DNA of 14,446 nucleotides from Hungatella sp. UBA3402 (GCA_002358555.1 DEPC01000138.1:1-14446), one strand, 5' to 3'. Positions 1 through 7,359 are shown, counted from the first letter of the stretch. The notes: generated from the letters alone by a model not told the origin. A program made the numbers and translations.

Positions 1-303
1 CGTCTGGAATCATTGGAAAAAATACCACTTTTGGCAAACCGTGATAAGTTGTATCTGCTGCCCAGTGATTTAATGTGTGAATTTCTTTTACCACAGGAGA
101 TAGAACAGTCACATTTGGTATCTCTATTTGTAGATAGAATTAAGACAGTTCGTTCTCGTCATCCAGTACAAGTGCTTACTTGGGACGAAAAAGGAACCTT
201 TCCTGTTGAAATGTCAGAAGATATAACAGTGCCTTCTGTACAGAGAAGAGTAATCCGATTAGACGAAGAAAATCTAAAGGAGATTGCAAAGCTGTTAAAT
301 TAG
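1..303 (+). CDS. 3' end of an unrecognised protein gene (cut by the window edge)
   Basis: An open frame runs from the first base to a TAG stop, giving the last 100 residues of a protein whose start lies outside the window. An in-frame TTG at 13 is unlikely to be the true start because the frame is open to the edge and no ribosome binding site can be assessed. The segment is soluble, with no membrane stretch, and charged near the end (RRVIRLDEENLKEIAKLLN). I do not recognise the family. It lies 65 bases upstream of a lipoprotein gene and reads into the molybdenum-cofactor genes, so a role in the same process is possible, but nothing in the visible residues proves it. Confidence 0.6.
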   Translation, partial: RLESLEKIPLLANRDKLYLLPSDLMCEFLLPQEIEQSHLVSLFVDRIKTVRSRHPVQVLTWDEKGTFPVEMSEDITVPSVQRRVIRLDEENLKEIAKLLN

Positions 304-368
304 TATTAACTAATCACAATATTAAGTATAACAAAGATTTAGAGAAAAGTAAGGAGGAGCACAATCAA

Positions 369-818
369 ATGTTTGAAATTAAGAACACTAAAAAGGTTCT
401 GATAATGGCAGTAGTCGCAGTATTTGGATTATTTGCTATATCTTGTGCATCAGCAAGTAGTCCAGTAAATAATACAAATCAGACTACTACAGAAGAAACA
501 CCAAATGACACAAAAGAGGATACAACTGTGTCAGACCAGAAGGAAGAGGATAATAGCAATCAAACACAGGGCAATCCAATCAGTGTATACAATGATACGA
601 TTGAGCTTGGAACATTAGCCATTTTTGAGCCTTCCGATAATATTGATGCTAATAGTGGAGTAGCAATCGCTGGGTCTGATGAAGAACAACTACAACAAGA
701 ACGGATTGCTGGAGGAGCTGTTGGCGAGGTAGTATCGAAAAATTTAGAACCATTAAAAGGAATTACCGACTATTCGGAAGGTGAATATGTATTGATGTAT
801 GGTGTGACAGTAGAATAA
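369..818 (+). CDS. Small predicted lipoprotein, function unknown
   Basis: This 149-residue protein begins with a lysine-containing N-region and a hydrophobic core (residues about 10-24). It ends in a lipobox-like AISC, so Cys26 would be lipidated and the mature protein anchored to the outer face of the membrane. Residues about 27-68 form a Thr/Asn/Gln/Asp/Glu-rich linker typical of surface lipoproteins. The last 75 or so residues are acidic and match no family I know. The ATG has a strong AAGGAGG at 351-357 with 11 bases of spacing. The gene ends 18 bases before the XdhC-like gene and in the same reading frame, so the two are probably co-transcribed. Whether it serves molybdenum uptake or hydroxylase maturation cannot be judged from sequence. 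The lipoprotein call is fairly secure; the role is not. Confidence 0.75.
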   Translation: MFEIKNTKKVLIMAVVAVFGLFAISCASASSPVNNTNQTTTEETPNDTKEDTTVSDQKEEDNSNQTQGNPISVYNDTIELGTLAIFEPSDNIDANSGVAIAGSDEEQLQQERIAGGAVGEVVSKNLEPLKGITDYSEGEYVLMYGVTVE

Positions 819-836
819 GAGAAAGAAGAGATTCGT

Positions 837-2036
837 TTGAGAGAGATTTATCAGAAAATAGCAAAGTGGCTACAAGAGGGAAAACTTGTGGCATTGGCAC
901 AGGTAACACAAACCTGGGGTTCATCTCCACGCCGTCCTGGTTCTCTTATGGCGGTAGCCTCTGATAGAAGTTTAATAGGTTCTGTATCTGGAGGATGTGT
1001 GGAAGGAAGTGTGGTTCAGTCAGCTCTTGACTGCCTAAGTACAGGAAAACAGCGTACTGAGCAATTCTATGCTTCCAATATAGACAGCCAAAGTGTAGGA
1101 TTATCTTGTGGAGGAAGCATCCATGTTTTGATAAATCAGTTAGAGCCAACATTATTTTTCAAAGAATGTGATTGGCTGTCGTCTAATCAGGAATATATAA
1201 GAATTACTTTTGCAGGAGCTGCAACAGAAAATGAAAAAAAAGAGAATATAGATTGGAAACAGCCTGTAGAAGATTTTCTGATTGGCAGCAACCTGTCAGA
1301 GCAAAATTTTGAGAATACTCTGCATATCCAGGAAATCTCTTTTGACCGTTATTGTTGTATTGTCTCATTATCAAAAGAGGAAGAAACAGATAGGGACAAG
1401 CTGCGCAGAAAAATTGCACAGGAAGCAGTCCGCTGTTGTGCGGTAAAGCCGGCTGGATATATAGAATGGGAAGGATATCTCTATTTTTATAACCATATTA
1501 TTTTACAGCCAAAGCTAGTTTGTATTGGTGGAGTACATATTTCTGTGCATCTGACACAGATGGCTAAGCAGTTAGGTTATCAAACAATCGTAATTGACCC
1601 AAGAGGAATTTTTTCTACTCAGGAGCGTTTTCCTTTTGTAGACCAAATGATACAGAAATGGCCCCAAGAAGCATTTGAGGAGATTGTACTGGATTCCTCT
1701 TCAGCAGTATGTGCATTATCTCATGATTCAAAATTAGATATTCCTGCCTTAGAGATGGCTTTGAATTCCCCAGCTTTTTATATAGGAGTTTTAGGAAAAA
1801 CTACTACTCAGTTATCTCGCTATTTAGAATTAAAAGAAAAAGGATTTACAGATGAGCAGCTTAACAGAATCTATGGGCCTATTGGTTTGGATTTGGGAGG
1901 CAGAGAGCCATCAGAGATAGCATTATCTATTTTATCACAGATTACAATGATTCGGTCAGGAGGAAAGCTGCCATCTCGCACGATATTAGAAGCAGTGCAG
2001 AGGGAGCAAAAAGACAAAAATGAGAAAAACAGATAA
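837..2036 (+). CDS. xdhC: XdhC-type molybdenum cofactor insertion/maturation protein
   Basis: XdhC proteins bind the molybdenum cofactor, protect its sulfurated form and deliver it to molybdenum hydroxylases such as xanthine dehydrogenase. The N-terminal XdhC/CoxI domain (about 5-100) shows GSSPRRPGSLMAV (28-40), SGGCVEGSVV (51-60) and GLSCGG (88-93). A Rossmann-like C-terminal domain (about 226-370) has the glycine-rich turn GGVHIS (231-236), followed by IVIDPR and the family signature GPIGLDLGGREPSEIALSI (347-365). At 399 residues it is a full two-domain member. The start is a TTG preceded by AGAAGAG; no in-frame ATG is available between the upstream TAA at 816-818 and the conserved domain. 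Its 3' end overlaps the next gene by 17 bases. The genes that follow carry nucleotidyl transfer and sulfur transfer, which fits the known partnership of XdhC with a NifS-like enzyme in Rhodobacter. Whether it handles sulfur or selenium is open. Confidence 0.9.
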   Translation: MREIYQKIAKWLQEGKLVALAQVTQTWGSSPRRPGSLMAVASDRSLIGSVSGGCVEGSVVQSALDCLSTGKQRTEQFYASNIDSQSVGLSCGGSIHVLINQLEPTLFFKECDWLSSNQEYIRITFAGAATENEKKENIDWKQPVEDFLIGSNLSEQNFENTLHIQEISFDRYCCIVSLSKEEETDRDKLRRKIAQEAVRCCAVKPAGYIEWEGYLYFYNHIILQPKLVCIGGVHISVHLTQMAKQLGYQTIVIDPRGIFSTQERFPFVDQMIQKWPQEAFEEIVLDSSSAVCALSHDSKLDIPALEMALNSPAFYIGVLGKTTTQLSRYLELKEKGFTDEQLNRIYGPIGLDLGGREPSEIALSILSQITMIRSGGKLPSRTILEAVQREQKDKNEKNR

Positions 2037-3837
2037 AAAGATAGTTGTTATTTTGTTGGCTGCCGGAGGCTCTGTTCGTATGGGAACACAGAAACTTTTG
2101 TTAGAATTGGGAGGCATCTCGATTGTGCGAAGATGTGCGATACAAGCACTTGCATCTTTAGCAGATACTGTTACAATCGTGACAGGAAGCAATCAGACAG
2201 AAGTAAGAGAACAGTTATCAGGACTAAATGTTGATATCATACATAATCCGAATTGGAAAGAAGGGCAAGCGTCTTCTATCAAATGTGGGATACAGTTTGT
2301 TGAAAGTATGCAAGCTCCAGATGGCGCTATTATTTTGGCAGCAGACCAACCCTTTGTCAATGCAGACCATCTAAATCAATTGATAAATTCTTGGGAGCTT
2401 GGCGAGGTAATCGTTGCATCTTGGGTAGGAGAGCAGATAGGAACACCTGTTCTCTTTGACCGTTCAATCTTTTCATCTCTTAAAGAATTAAAGGGAGATA
2501 AAGGAGCTAGACAAATATTTCCCTATTTTGATATAAAGCCAGTGGAGCAAGGAGAAAAACTATTATTTTATGATGTTGATACTCCAAAAACTTTTGAAGC
2601 TGTTAAAGAGATATGGATGCAGCGGTATGGCTGGAAGGATTGTTTTCCAATCTTTAATAGAAAAGAAGAGACACCTCTTATATATCTAGACAGCGCTGCA
2701 ACCTCTCAGACTCCAAAGGAAGTAATCGATGCCCAAGCAAAGTATGAGATGAGTAGCCGCGCCAATATCCGAAGGGGCGTCTATTCACTTGCAGAAAAAT
2801 CCGATGAAGCCTATGAAACAGCCAGAGAGAATGTAGCTGATTTTTTCGGTACCGATTTTGAAGGAACTATTTTTACTCATGGAGCTACAGAAGCATTGAA
2901 TTTGGCCATTTGGGGATGGGGGAATTCTAATTTACAGAAAGGAGATTTGGTTGTTTTAGATACTGGCAGTCATCATGCCGGAATCGTGCCATGGCTGATG
3001 TTGGCAAAGCAAAAAGGAATCTACTTAGAATTTATAGATTTAGACGAATGGGGAGAACTGTCTGAAAAAAGATGGTTAGAGCTGCTTAAAAAAAGACCGA
3101 AAGCAGCGTTTTTCACCCATATATCAAATGTAACTGGCCAAAAAAATGATTTACAGCAACTGACCAGCCAAGCTCATGAAGTAGGAGCCATCGTATTTGC
3201 AGATTGTGCCCAATCAGCAGGACATACTCCACTCCATATAAAGCAGATGGGAGTTGACTTTGCTGCAGTATCAGCCCATAAAATGTATGGTCCATTTGGA
3301 ATTGGGTTTCTATGGGCAGCAAAAAAGGTAAGAGCTATACAGCCCTTGATTGGAGGGGGAGGAATGGTAGAATCTGTAAGTAAAAATGATTTTTCTATGA
3401 CAGAATCCCCTTCTTGTTTTGAGGCGGGAACGCCAAATATTACTGGAGCAGTCGGATTTGCAGCAGCATGTGATTTCCTTCGTAAAATAGGAGTGGAACA
3501 AGTAGAACGCCATAGCCAGTATCTCTGTAACCTGGCAAAACAGCAATTATCAGCAATTAATGGAGTTCATATTCTTGGAAATCCAAAGAAAGAAAAGATT
3601 TCTCTGTTATCGTTTACAATAAAGAATGTGCATCCCCATGATGCTGCTTCTTTTTTAGCTGATAAAGGGATTGCTGTTCGGGCTGGATATCATTGTGCTA
3701 TGCCATTTCACAAAGCAATGGGGATTCCAGCAAGTGTTCGAGCTAGTTTTGGTGTATATTCATCAGAAAATGATGTACAATGTCTTGCAGCAGCAGTACA
3801 ACAAGCAATCGAGGTATATGGATATGAAACAAGATAA
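2020..3837 (+). CDS. Fusion: MocA-like molybdenum cofactor nucleotidyltransferase + SufS/NifS-like cysteine desulfurase
   Basis: This 605-residue protein joins two enzymes. Residues about 7-200 are a MobA/MocA-type NTP transferase: LLAAGGSVRMGTQKLLL (12-28) is the nucleotide-binding signature, AADQPF (107-112) carries the metal-binding Asp109, and LKGDKGAR (157-164) and DVDTP (185-189) are later family motifs. The family transfers CMP or GMP to molybdopterin; the LAAG-type signature points to MocA. After a short linker, residues about 219-600 form a class V aminotransferase-fold cysteine desulfurase. They include YLDSAATSQTP (222-232), the PLP partner FADCAQSAGH (Asp395), the PLP-binding Lys421 in SAHKMYG, and the persulfide-forming Cys559 in RAGYHCAMPF. 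All key desulfurase residues are present, but the usual EHHAN near the cofactor reads SHHAG (317-321). The ATG at 2020 has AGGGAG 13 bases upstream. The gene overlaps xdhC before it and the sufU-like gene after it. I infer that it both activates cofactor and supplies sulfur (or selenium) to XdhC-bound cofactor. Confidence 0.9.
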   Translation: MRKTDKKIVVILLAAGGSVRMGTQKLLLELGGISIVRRCAIQALASLADTVTIVTGSNQTEVREQLSGLNVDIIHNPNWKEGQASSIKCGIQFVESMQAPDGAIILAADQPFVNADHLNQLINSWELGEVIVASWVGEQIGTPVLFDRSIFSSLKELKGDKGARQIFPYFDIKPVEQGEKLLFYDVDTPKTFEAVKEIWMQRYGWKDCFPIFNRKEETPLIYLDSAATSQTPKEVIDAQAKYEMSSRANIRRGVYSLAEKSDEAYETARENVADFFGTDFEGTIFTHGATEALNLAIWGWGNSNLQKGDLVVLDTGSHHAGIVPWLMLAKQKGIYLEFIDLDEWGELSEKRWLELLKKRPKAAFFTHISNVTGQKNDLQQLTSQAHEVGAIVFADCAQSAGHTPLHIKQMGVDFAAVSAHKMYGPFGIGFLWAAKKVRAIQPLIGGGGMVESVSKNDFSMTESPSCFEAGTPNITGAVGFAAACDFLRKIGVEQVERHSQYLCNLAKQQLSAINGVHILGNPKKEKISLLSFTIKNVHPHDAASFLADKGIAVRAGYHCAMPFHKAMGIPASVRASFGVYSSENDVQCLAAAVQQAIEVYGYETR

Positions 3838-4225
3838 AATTATGGAAAAATACCGTTATCCCATATATCGGAAGGAGAAAAAACAGTTTGTAGAGCAATA
3901 TGCTGGACGAGAGGACGGTTTTCTTCAATGGGCATCTGGAGAAAATCCTTTTTGTGGCGACTCTTTGCGAATAGGAATATGGCTTTCTGGTTCACAAAAA
4001 GATATTATTCAGGATATTTGCTATGATGGCTATGGATGTTCCTTATGCATTGCCTCTGCTGAAACATTACTAGAAGCTATCAAAGGGAGTGAAGTATCAA
4101 CAGCAGAAAAAATAAATATACCAGAAATACTATATAGATTGGGAAATATCTCTATCAGTCAAACAAGAATGAAATGTGTTGAGCTTCCTATAACCATATT
4201 GGGCAGAGCTTTGCAGAAATCTTGA
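3824..4225 (+). CDS. sufU: SufU-like zinc-dependent sulfur acceptor
   Basis: SufU proteins take persulfide sulfur from the active-site cysteine of a SufS desulfurase and pass it on. The 133 residues carry the SufU zinc ligands in order: Cys44 and Asp46 in NPFCGDSLRI, Cys72 in GYGCSLCIAS, and Cys118 in RMKCVEL. Cys75 is an additional cysteine at a position that is usually Ser. The start at 3824 is chosen because GAGG at 3811-3814 lies nine bases upstream; ATGs at 3818 (too close) and 3842 (no binding site) are weaker. The gene begins inside the last codons of the desulfurase fusion, which implies translational coupling. No sufB, sufC or sufD gene is in the window, so this copy probably serves the fused desulfurase rather than general Fe-S assembly. 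That specialisation is inference. Confidence 0.85.
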   Translation: MKQDKIMEKYRYPIYRKEKKQFVEQYAGREDGFLQWASGENPFCGDSLRIGIWLSGSQKDIIQDICYDGYGCSLCIASAETLLEAIKGSEVSTAEKINIPEILYRLGNISISQTRMKCVELPITILGRALQKS

Positions 4226-4250
4226 CTTTTCTTTTTTTAATCCATATAAT
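4222..4250 (+). promoter_or_regulatory. Consensus sigma-A promoter for yedK
   Basis: TTGACT (4222-4227) and TATAAT (4245-4250) are separated by exactly 17 bases. The -35 overlaps the stop codon of the sufU-like gene. Transcription would start near 4257, giving a leader of about 75 bases before yedK. No LexA-type box is seen in it. Confidence 0.75.
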
Positions 4251-4330
4251 AATCATATACATTAAAAAATAGAGATATAAAAACAGGACTGTTTACTAAA
4301 CCAATATAGAATAATTATCAGGAGAGAATT

Positions 4331-4936
4331 ATGTGCAGCAGATATTATATAGATGATAACATAACTGTGGAGCTTGAGAGATTGATTGGTCGTATGGATG
4401 AAAGACTAAAATATGATTCCATGATATCTGTAAAGAGGATTGCTGAAAAGGATATACGCCCTACAGACGAAGCCCCCGTTTTGGAAGGAGAAAGCAACTC
4501 TATATCTTGCAAATGGAAGAAATGGGGATTTCTTGGATTTCAAGGAAAAAAGGTGATTTTTAATGCCAGATGTGAATCAGCCATGGAAAAACCACTTTTT
4601 CGTGATAGTATGCTGCACAGACGTGTTGTAGTTCCTGCCTCATGGTTCTATGAATGGAATTCTAAAAAAGAAAAAAATACATTTTTCAGAAAAGATAAAT
4701 CGATTCTGTTTATGGCAGGATGCTACAGACAATATAAAGATAGCGAGCATTTTGTGATTCTTACCACCCAGGCTAATGCTTCCATGAGTCCAGTGCATGA
4801 CCGTATGCCCTTAATCCTTGAGCCAGAGGAGATTCTTCCATGGATTTTCAATGACAAAAGGGCAGAGGAGATTTTGCAAAAAACTCCCTGTTTATTAGAG
4901 AGAAAAAATGATTATGAACAGTTAGGTCTATTTTAG
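4331..4936 (+). CDS. yedK: SRAP-domain protein YedK (abasic-site DNA-protein crosslinker)
   Basis: SRAP proteins (YedK in bacteria, HMCES in animals) form a stable thiazolidine link between Cys2 and abasic sites in single-stranded DNA, protecting the lesion. The 201 residues show the family pattern: MCSRY at the start with Cys2 exposed after Met removal, FNARCES (77-83) with Asn78, Arg80 and Glu82, ASWFYEWN (103-110) with Glu108, and SPVHDRMP (153-160) with His156. Length is in the normal range. AGGAG at 4320-4324 lies six bases before the ATG. It has its own consensus promoter and is the last gene before a 420-base gap, so it is probably monocistronic. Although the family is called SOS-response-associated, no LexA box is visible upstream. 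Confidence 0.93.
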   Translation: MCSRYYIDDNITVELERLIGRMDERLKYDSMISVKRIAEKDIRPTDEAPVLEGESNSISCKWKKWGFLGFQGKKVIFNARCESAMEKPLFRDSMLHRRVVVPASWFYEWNSKKEKNTFFRKDKSILFMAGCYRQYKDSEHFVILTTQANASMSPVHDRMPLILEPEEILPWIFNDKRAEEILQKTPCLLERKNDYEQLGLF

Positions 4937-5107
4937 ATAGCTCTATCGTTTTTATACCACAAACTTTTTAGCTGTTGTGAATCATAGGATTAAAAATTTT
5001 TGCACATAGTCAATATATTCTTTTCACCTTAGAATAAGTATACTGGATATAGAGAAAAAAAACCATAAAAACTATTCATTCTATCTTCTGTAAAATAAAA
5101 GCTTTCC

Positions 5108-5156
5108 AAACAATGCATACAAAATCGTATGAAAATATTTTTTGTATGCATTGTTT
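5108..5156. repeat. Perfect 17-bp inverted repeat with 15-base loop
   Basis: AAACAATGCATACAAAA (5108-5124) is exactly complementary to TTTTGTATGCATTGTTT (5140-5156). On the plus strand it is followed by TATATTTTATC, so it could serve as an AU-rich terminator for yedK transcripts, although it lies about 170 bases past the stop and has few GC pairs. It could equally be the relic of a small mobile element or a protein-binding palindrome. Confidence 0.7.
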
Positions 5157-5276
5157 TATATTTTATCTTCATGGAGATGGGAAGAAAACATTTGCATTTA
5201 TAGAACAAATTCACAAGACATTTGCAAAAGAAGAAATTGAAATCTGTCCCCTCCCTAAAGTGATAAATTCCCAGAC

Positions 5277-5298
5277 TTGAGAAATCGAAATTTCTCGA
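5277..5298 (+). repeat. Short hairpin upstream of rsmD
   Basis: GAGAAAT (5279-5285) pairs with ATTTCTC (5290-5296) around a CGAA tetraloop. Two more pairs at the base (one G-U) extend the stem to nine. It sits about 45 bases before the rsmD ribosome binding site and could be leader RNA structure or the end of an upstream transcript. Confidence 0.4.
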
Positions 5299-5355
5299 TA
5301 ATTAAGATTAAAAATAGAAAAAAATAAGATATACTATAAAAGGAGTAACAAATAT

Positions 5356-5919
5356 ATGAGAGTAATAGCAGGCAGTGCAAGAAGAATCCAGTTAAAAACG
5401 ATAGATGGTCTGGATATTCGTCCTACTACAGACCGAATTAAAGAAACTCTCTTTAATATGCTCCAAAATCGTGTGATTCAGAGCCATTTTTTAGATTGTT
5501 TCAGTGGAAGCGGGGCGATTGGCATCGAGGCATTAAGCCGTAGTGCAACAAAAGCGGTCTTTATTGAACAGAATCAAAAAGCAATCGAATGCATTCAGCA
5601 GAATTTAAAGGCGACTCGTCTGGAGGATAAAGCAGTAGTAATAAAAAGTGATATATTGGCAGGACTAAAAAAGCTAGAGGGAAAAGAATACTGTTTTGAT
5701 ATTATTTTTATGGACCCACCTTATAATCAAGAGTGGGAGAGAAGAGTACTAGAATATCTTCAATCCTCCAGCCTTCTTAATGATGAAACCTTGATTATTG
5801 TAGAAGCGTCTTTGAAAACAGATATTTCTTATATAAAAGATATAGGGTTTGAAATTGTAAAAATTAAGGAGTATAAAACGAATAAACATATCTTTTTGAG
5901 ACAATATGCTCTTATATGA
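5356..5919 (+). CDS. rsmD: 16S rRNA (guanine966-N2)-methyltransferase RsmD
   Basis: RsmD methylates G966 of 16S rRNA in the 30S subunit, using S-adenosylmethionine. The 187-residue protein has the RsmD start MRVIAGSARR, the substrate-region motif IRPTTDRIKETLFN (21-34), the SAM-binding motif FLDCFSGSGAIGIEAL (45-60) and the catalytic DPPY (120-123). Length matches the family. AGGAG at 5341-5345 lies 10 bases before the ATG. In many Clostridia rsmD is followed by coaD; here it instead meets a convergent minus-strand gene 15 bases downstream, with no clear terminator between them. Confidence 0.95.
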   Translation: MRVIAGSARRIQLKTIDGLDIRPTTDRIKETLFNMLQNRVIQSHFLDCFSGSGAIGIEALSRSATKAVFIEQNQKAIECIQQNLKATRLEDKAVVIKSDILAGLKKLEGKEYCFDIIFMDPPYNQEWERRVLEYLQSSSLLNDETLIIVEASLKTDISYIKDIGFEIVKIKEYKTNKHIFLRQYALI

Positions 5920-5934
5920 AACTTCAAACTTCAT

Positions 5935-7203
5935 TTACAAAGATAGATTATCATAGAGCTTTTGACAAAATTTAATTGTCCGATGATAAAGTTCTGTAAT
6001 TACTACAACTACCATATTATCAATCAAAAATGCTGCTATAAAAGAAAGCGTTATGGTTACAACCAGGGATAGCAATATCCCTCCCACATAATAATATTGG
6101 TCTGTATAGATATGCAATGTTTCTTTTGTTATAAGACATATTATATTCCAATGAATCAGTATCAAAGAATAGCTGTATTTTCCCAAAATTCTTAACAGTG
6201 GGCGTTCTTTGGAAAATAGTTTTGGAAAGGAAAATACCATCGAAAATAGTCCCAAAGAAATCAGCAGCATGGTGGGAGAGCAGTTGCAGCAAATTTCTAA
6301 GAAATCTTCCTTGTTTTTGATATAGTATATCGTTATTCCAAAACTGACAAGAGCAGCGGCTATAAGTAATCGGTCGTATTTTCTTGTCTCTTTTCTTATA
6401 ACCCAGTAGCCTGCGACTGCAATGCCAATCCAAGATGAGAGAATCGGATTTACTGCACAAGGGATAGGGCTATAGGTTGTAAAATACATGAAAATACCAC
6501 TTATTACTACCATAGCTGTCAAGGTTTTATAAGGCATATTGCAAAACATATAGCGAAAAAAAGGGACTATGATATAGATACCCAAAACTGTATATACCAT
6601 CCAGTAATGGGGAGCTTCTGGCAAACCTCCTGTAAAAAGGCGATCTATGATATCCTTCACAGCAGTAAAATTGATATGCACAAGTTCATTGTTGAACCAT
6701 AAGCAGAATACAAAATAAACTAACATGGGTAATAGGATTCTTGCGGCTCGATGAAGATAAAAAGCGGTCAAGCTTTCTTCTTTGAAAGGCATCAGCAAAG
6801 CTCCACTTAACATCACATAGACTACATTACATGCCATACAAAAAACATACAAAACTGTTAAGATATAAACCCAATGTTCATCTTGTATTCTTCCATTTGC
6901 CAAGTCTATCTGGATTGCATGGGTAATAATTACCATAACCACAGCAAATATTCTTAGCCAATCATATTCATGAATTCTATCTTTTCCTGACTGTAATCCC
7001 AAAATATGCTTGATATAATTGGGGTCTTTCTGCATCTTGCAAATGTGCATCACAACTGCCAATACTTCCAGCAGAATTATTCCAATAAGTCTTTTTCCAT
7101 CTAGGCCAAATAAACACATTCCCAGAATCAGCAGGATTCCCATTGCCCCCCAAAATAGATATCCTGATAGATTCTGAATTTTGTTCCTTGCCCCTTTCAG
7201 CAT
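5935..7203 (-). CDS. Membrane acyltransferase, acyltransferase-3 (OafA/WecH-like) family
   Basis: This 422-residue polytopic membrane protein has about 11-12 hydrophobic segments. The family motif is at residues 79-96: HEYDWLRIFAVVMVIITHA, with Asp81, Arg84 and His95 matching the conserved D..R and catalytic His. Such enzymes transfer acetyl or other acyl groups to cell-surface sugars or lipids. The first 75 residues hold one or two extra membrane stretches before the usual domain. The ATG has GGGAGG five bases upstream (7209-7214). It stands alone and convergent to rsmD, with no glycan genes around it, so the substrate cannot be guessed from context. Confidence 0.85.
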   Translation of the reverse strand: MLKGARNKIQNLSGYLFWGAMGILLILGMCLFGLDGKRLIGIILLEVLAVVMHICKMQKDPNYIKHILGLQSGKDRIHEYDWLRIFAVVMVIITHAIQIDLANGRIQDEHWVYILTVLYVFCMACNVVYVMLSGALLMPFKEESLTAFYLHRAARILLPMLVYFVFCLWFNNELVHINFTAVKDIIDRLFTGGLPEAPHYWMVYTVLGIYIIVPFFRYMFCNMPYKTLTAMVVISGIFMYFTTYSPIPCAVNPILSSWIGIAVAGYWVIRKETRKYDRLLIAAALVSFGITIYYIKNKEDFLEICCNCSPTMLLISLGLFSMVFSFPKLFSKERPLLRILGKYSYSLILIHWNIICLITKETLHIYTDQYYYVGGILLSLVVTITLSFIAAFLIDNMVVVVITELYHRTIKFCQKLYDNLSL

Positions 7204-7240
7204 TGTATCCTCCCATAAATGCCTTTTTAGATAACTCGAA

Positions 7241-7339
7241 TGTACTGATATTTTTCAAAGAATAAATTGCTTTGTAGGAAATACTATAGAAATAGAATTG
7301 AGAAGTTAAAAAATGAACTAAACAATAAATGTCAGTACA
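7241..7339. repeat. 99-base segment bounded by a 13-bp imperfect inverted repeat
   Basis: TGTACTGATATTT (7241-7253) and AAATGTCAGTACA (7327-7339) are complementary at 12 of 13 positions, with 73 bases between. The pair fills most of the gap between lexA and the acyltransferase gene. No target duplication is evident at its edges. It may be a tiny mobile-element relic or a chance pairing. Confidence 0.4.
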
Positions 7340-7359
7340 CTAGTCTTTGCAGAAAACTA

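Larger units (their letters stand above)
4937..5355. other. 420-base intergenic region without a convincing gene
   Basis: This AT-rich gap lies between yedK and rsmD. It contains a perfect 17-bp hairpin (5108-5156), a smaller hairpin (5277-5298) just before the rsmD ribosome binding site, and a 9-base direct repeat ACATTTGCA at about 5187 and 5218. A 55-codon frame (5113-5280, plus strand) can be read through it, but it lacks a ribosome binding site and shares its sequence with the hairpin. I see no RNA gene. Confidence 0.5.

Noticed and set aside
946..1419. Minus-strand open frames inside xdhC
   Set aside because: They lie opposite a clear XdhC domain and their translations resemble no protein family.
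5029..5214. Minus-strand 61-codon frame in the yedK-rsmD gap
   Set aside because: It is rich in Phe, Tyr and Lys as expected of random AT-rich sequence, and it spans the 17-bp hairpin.
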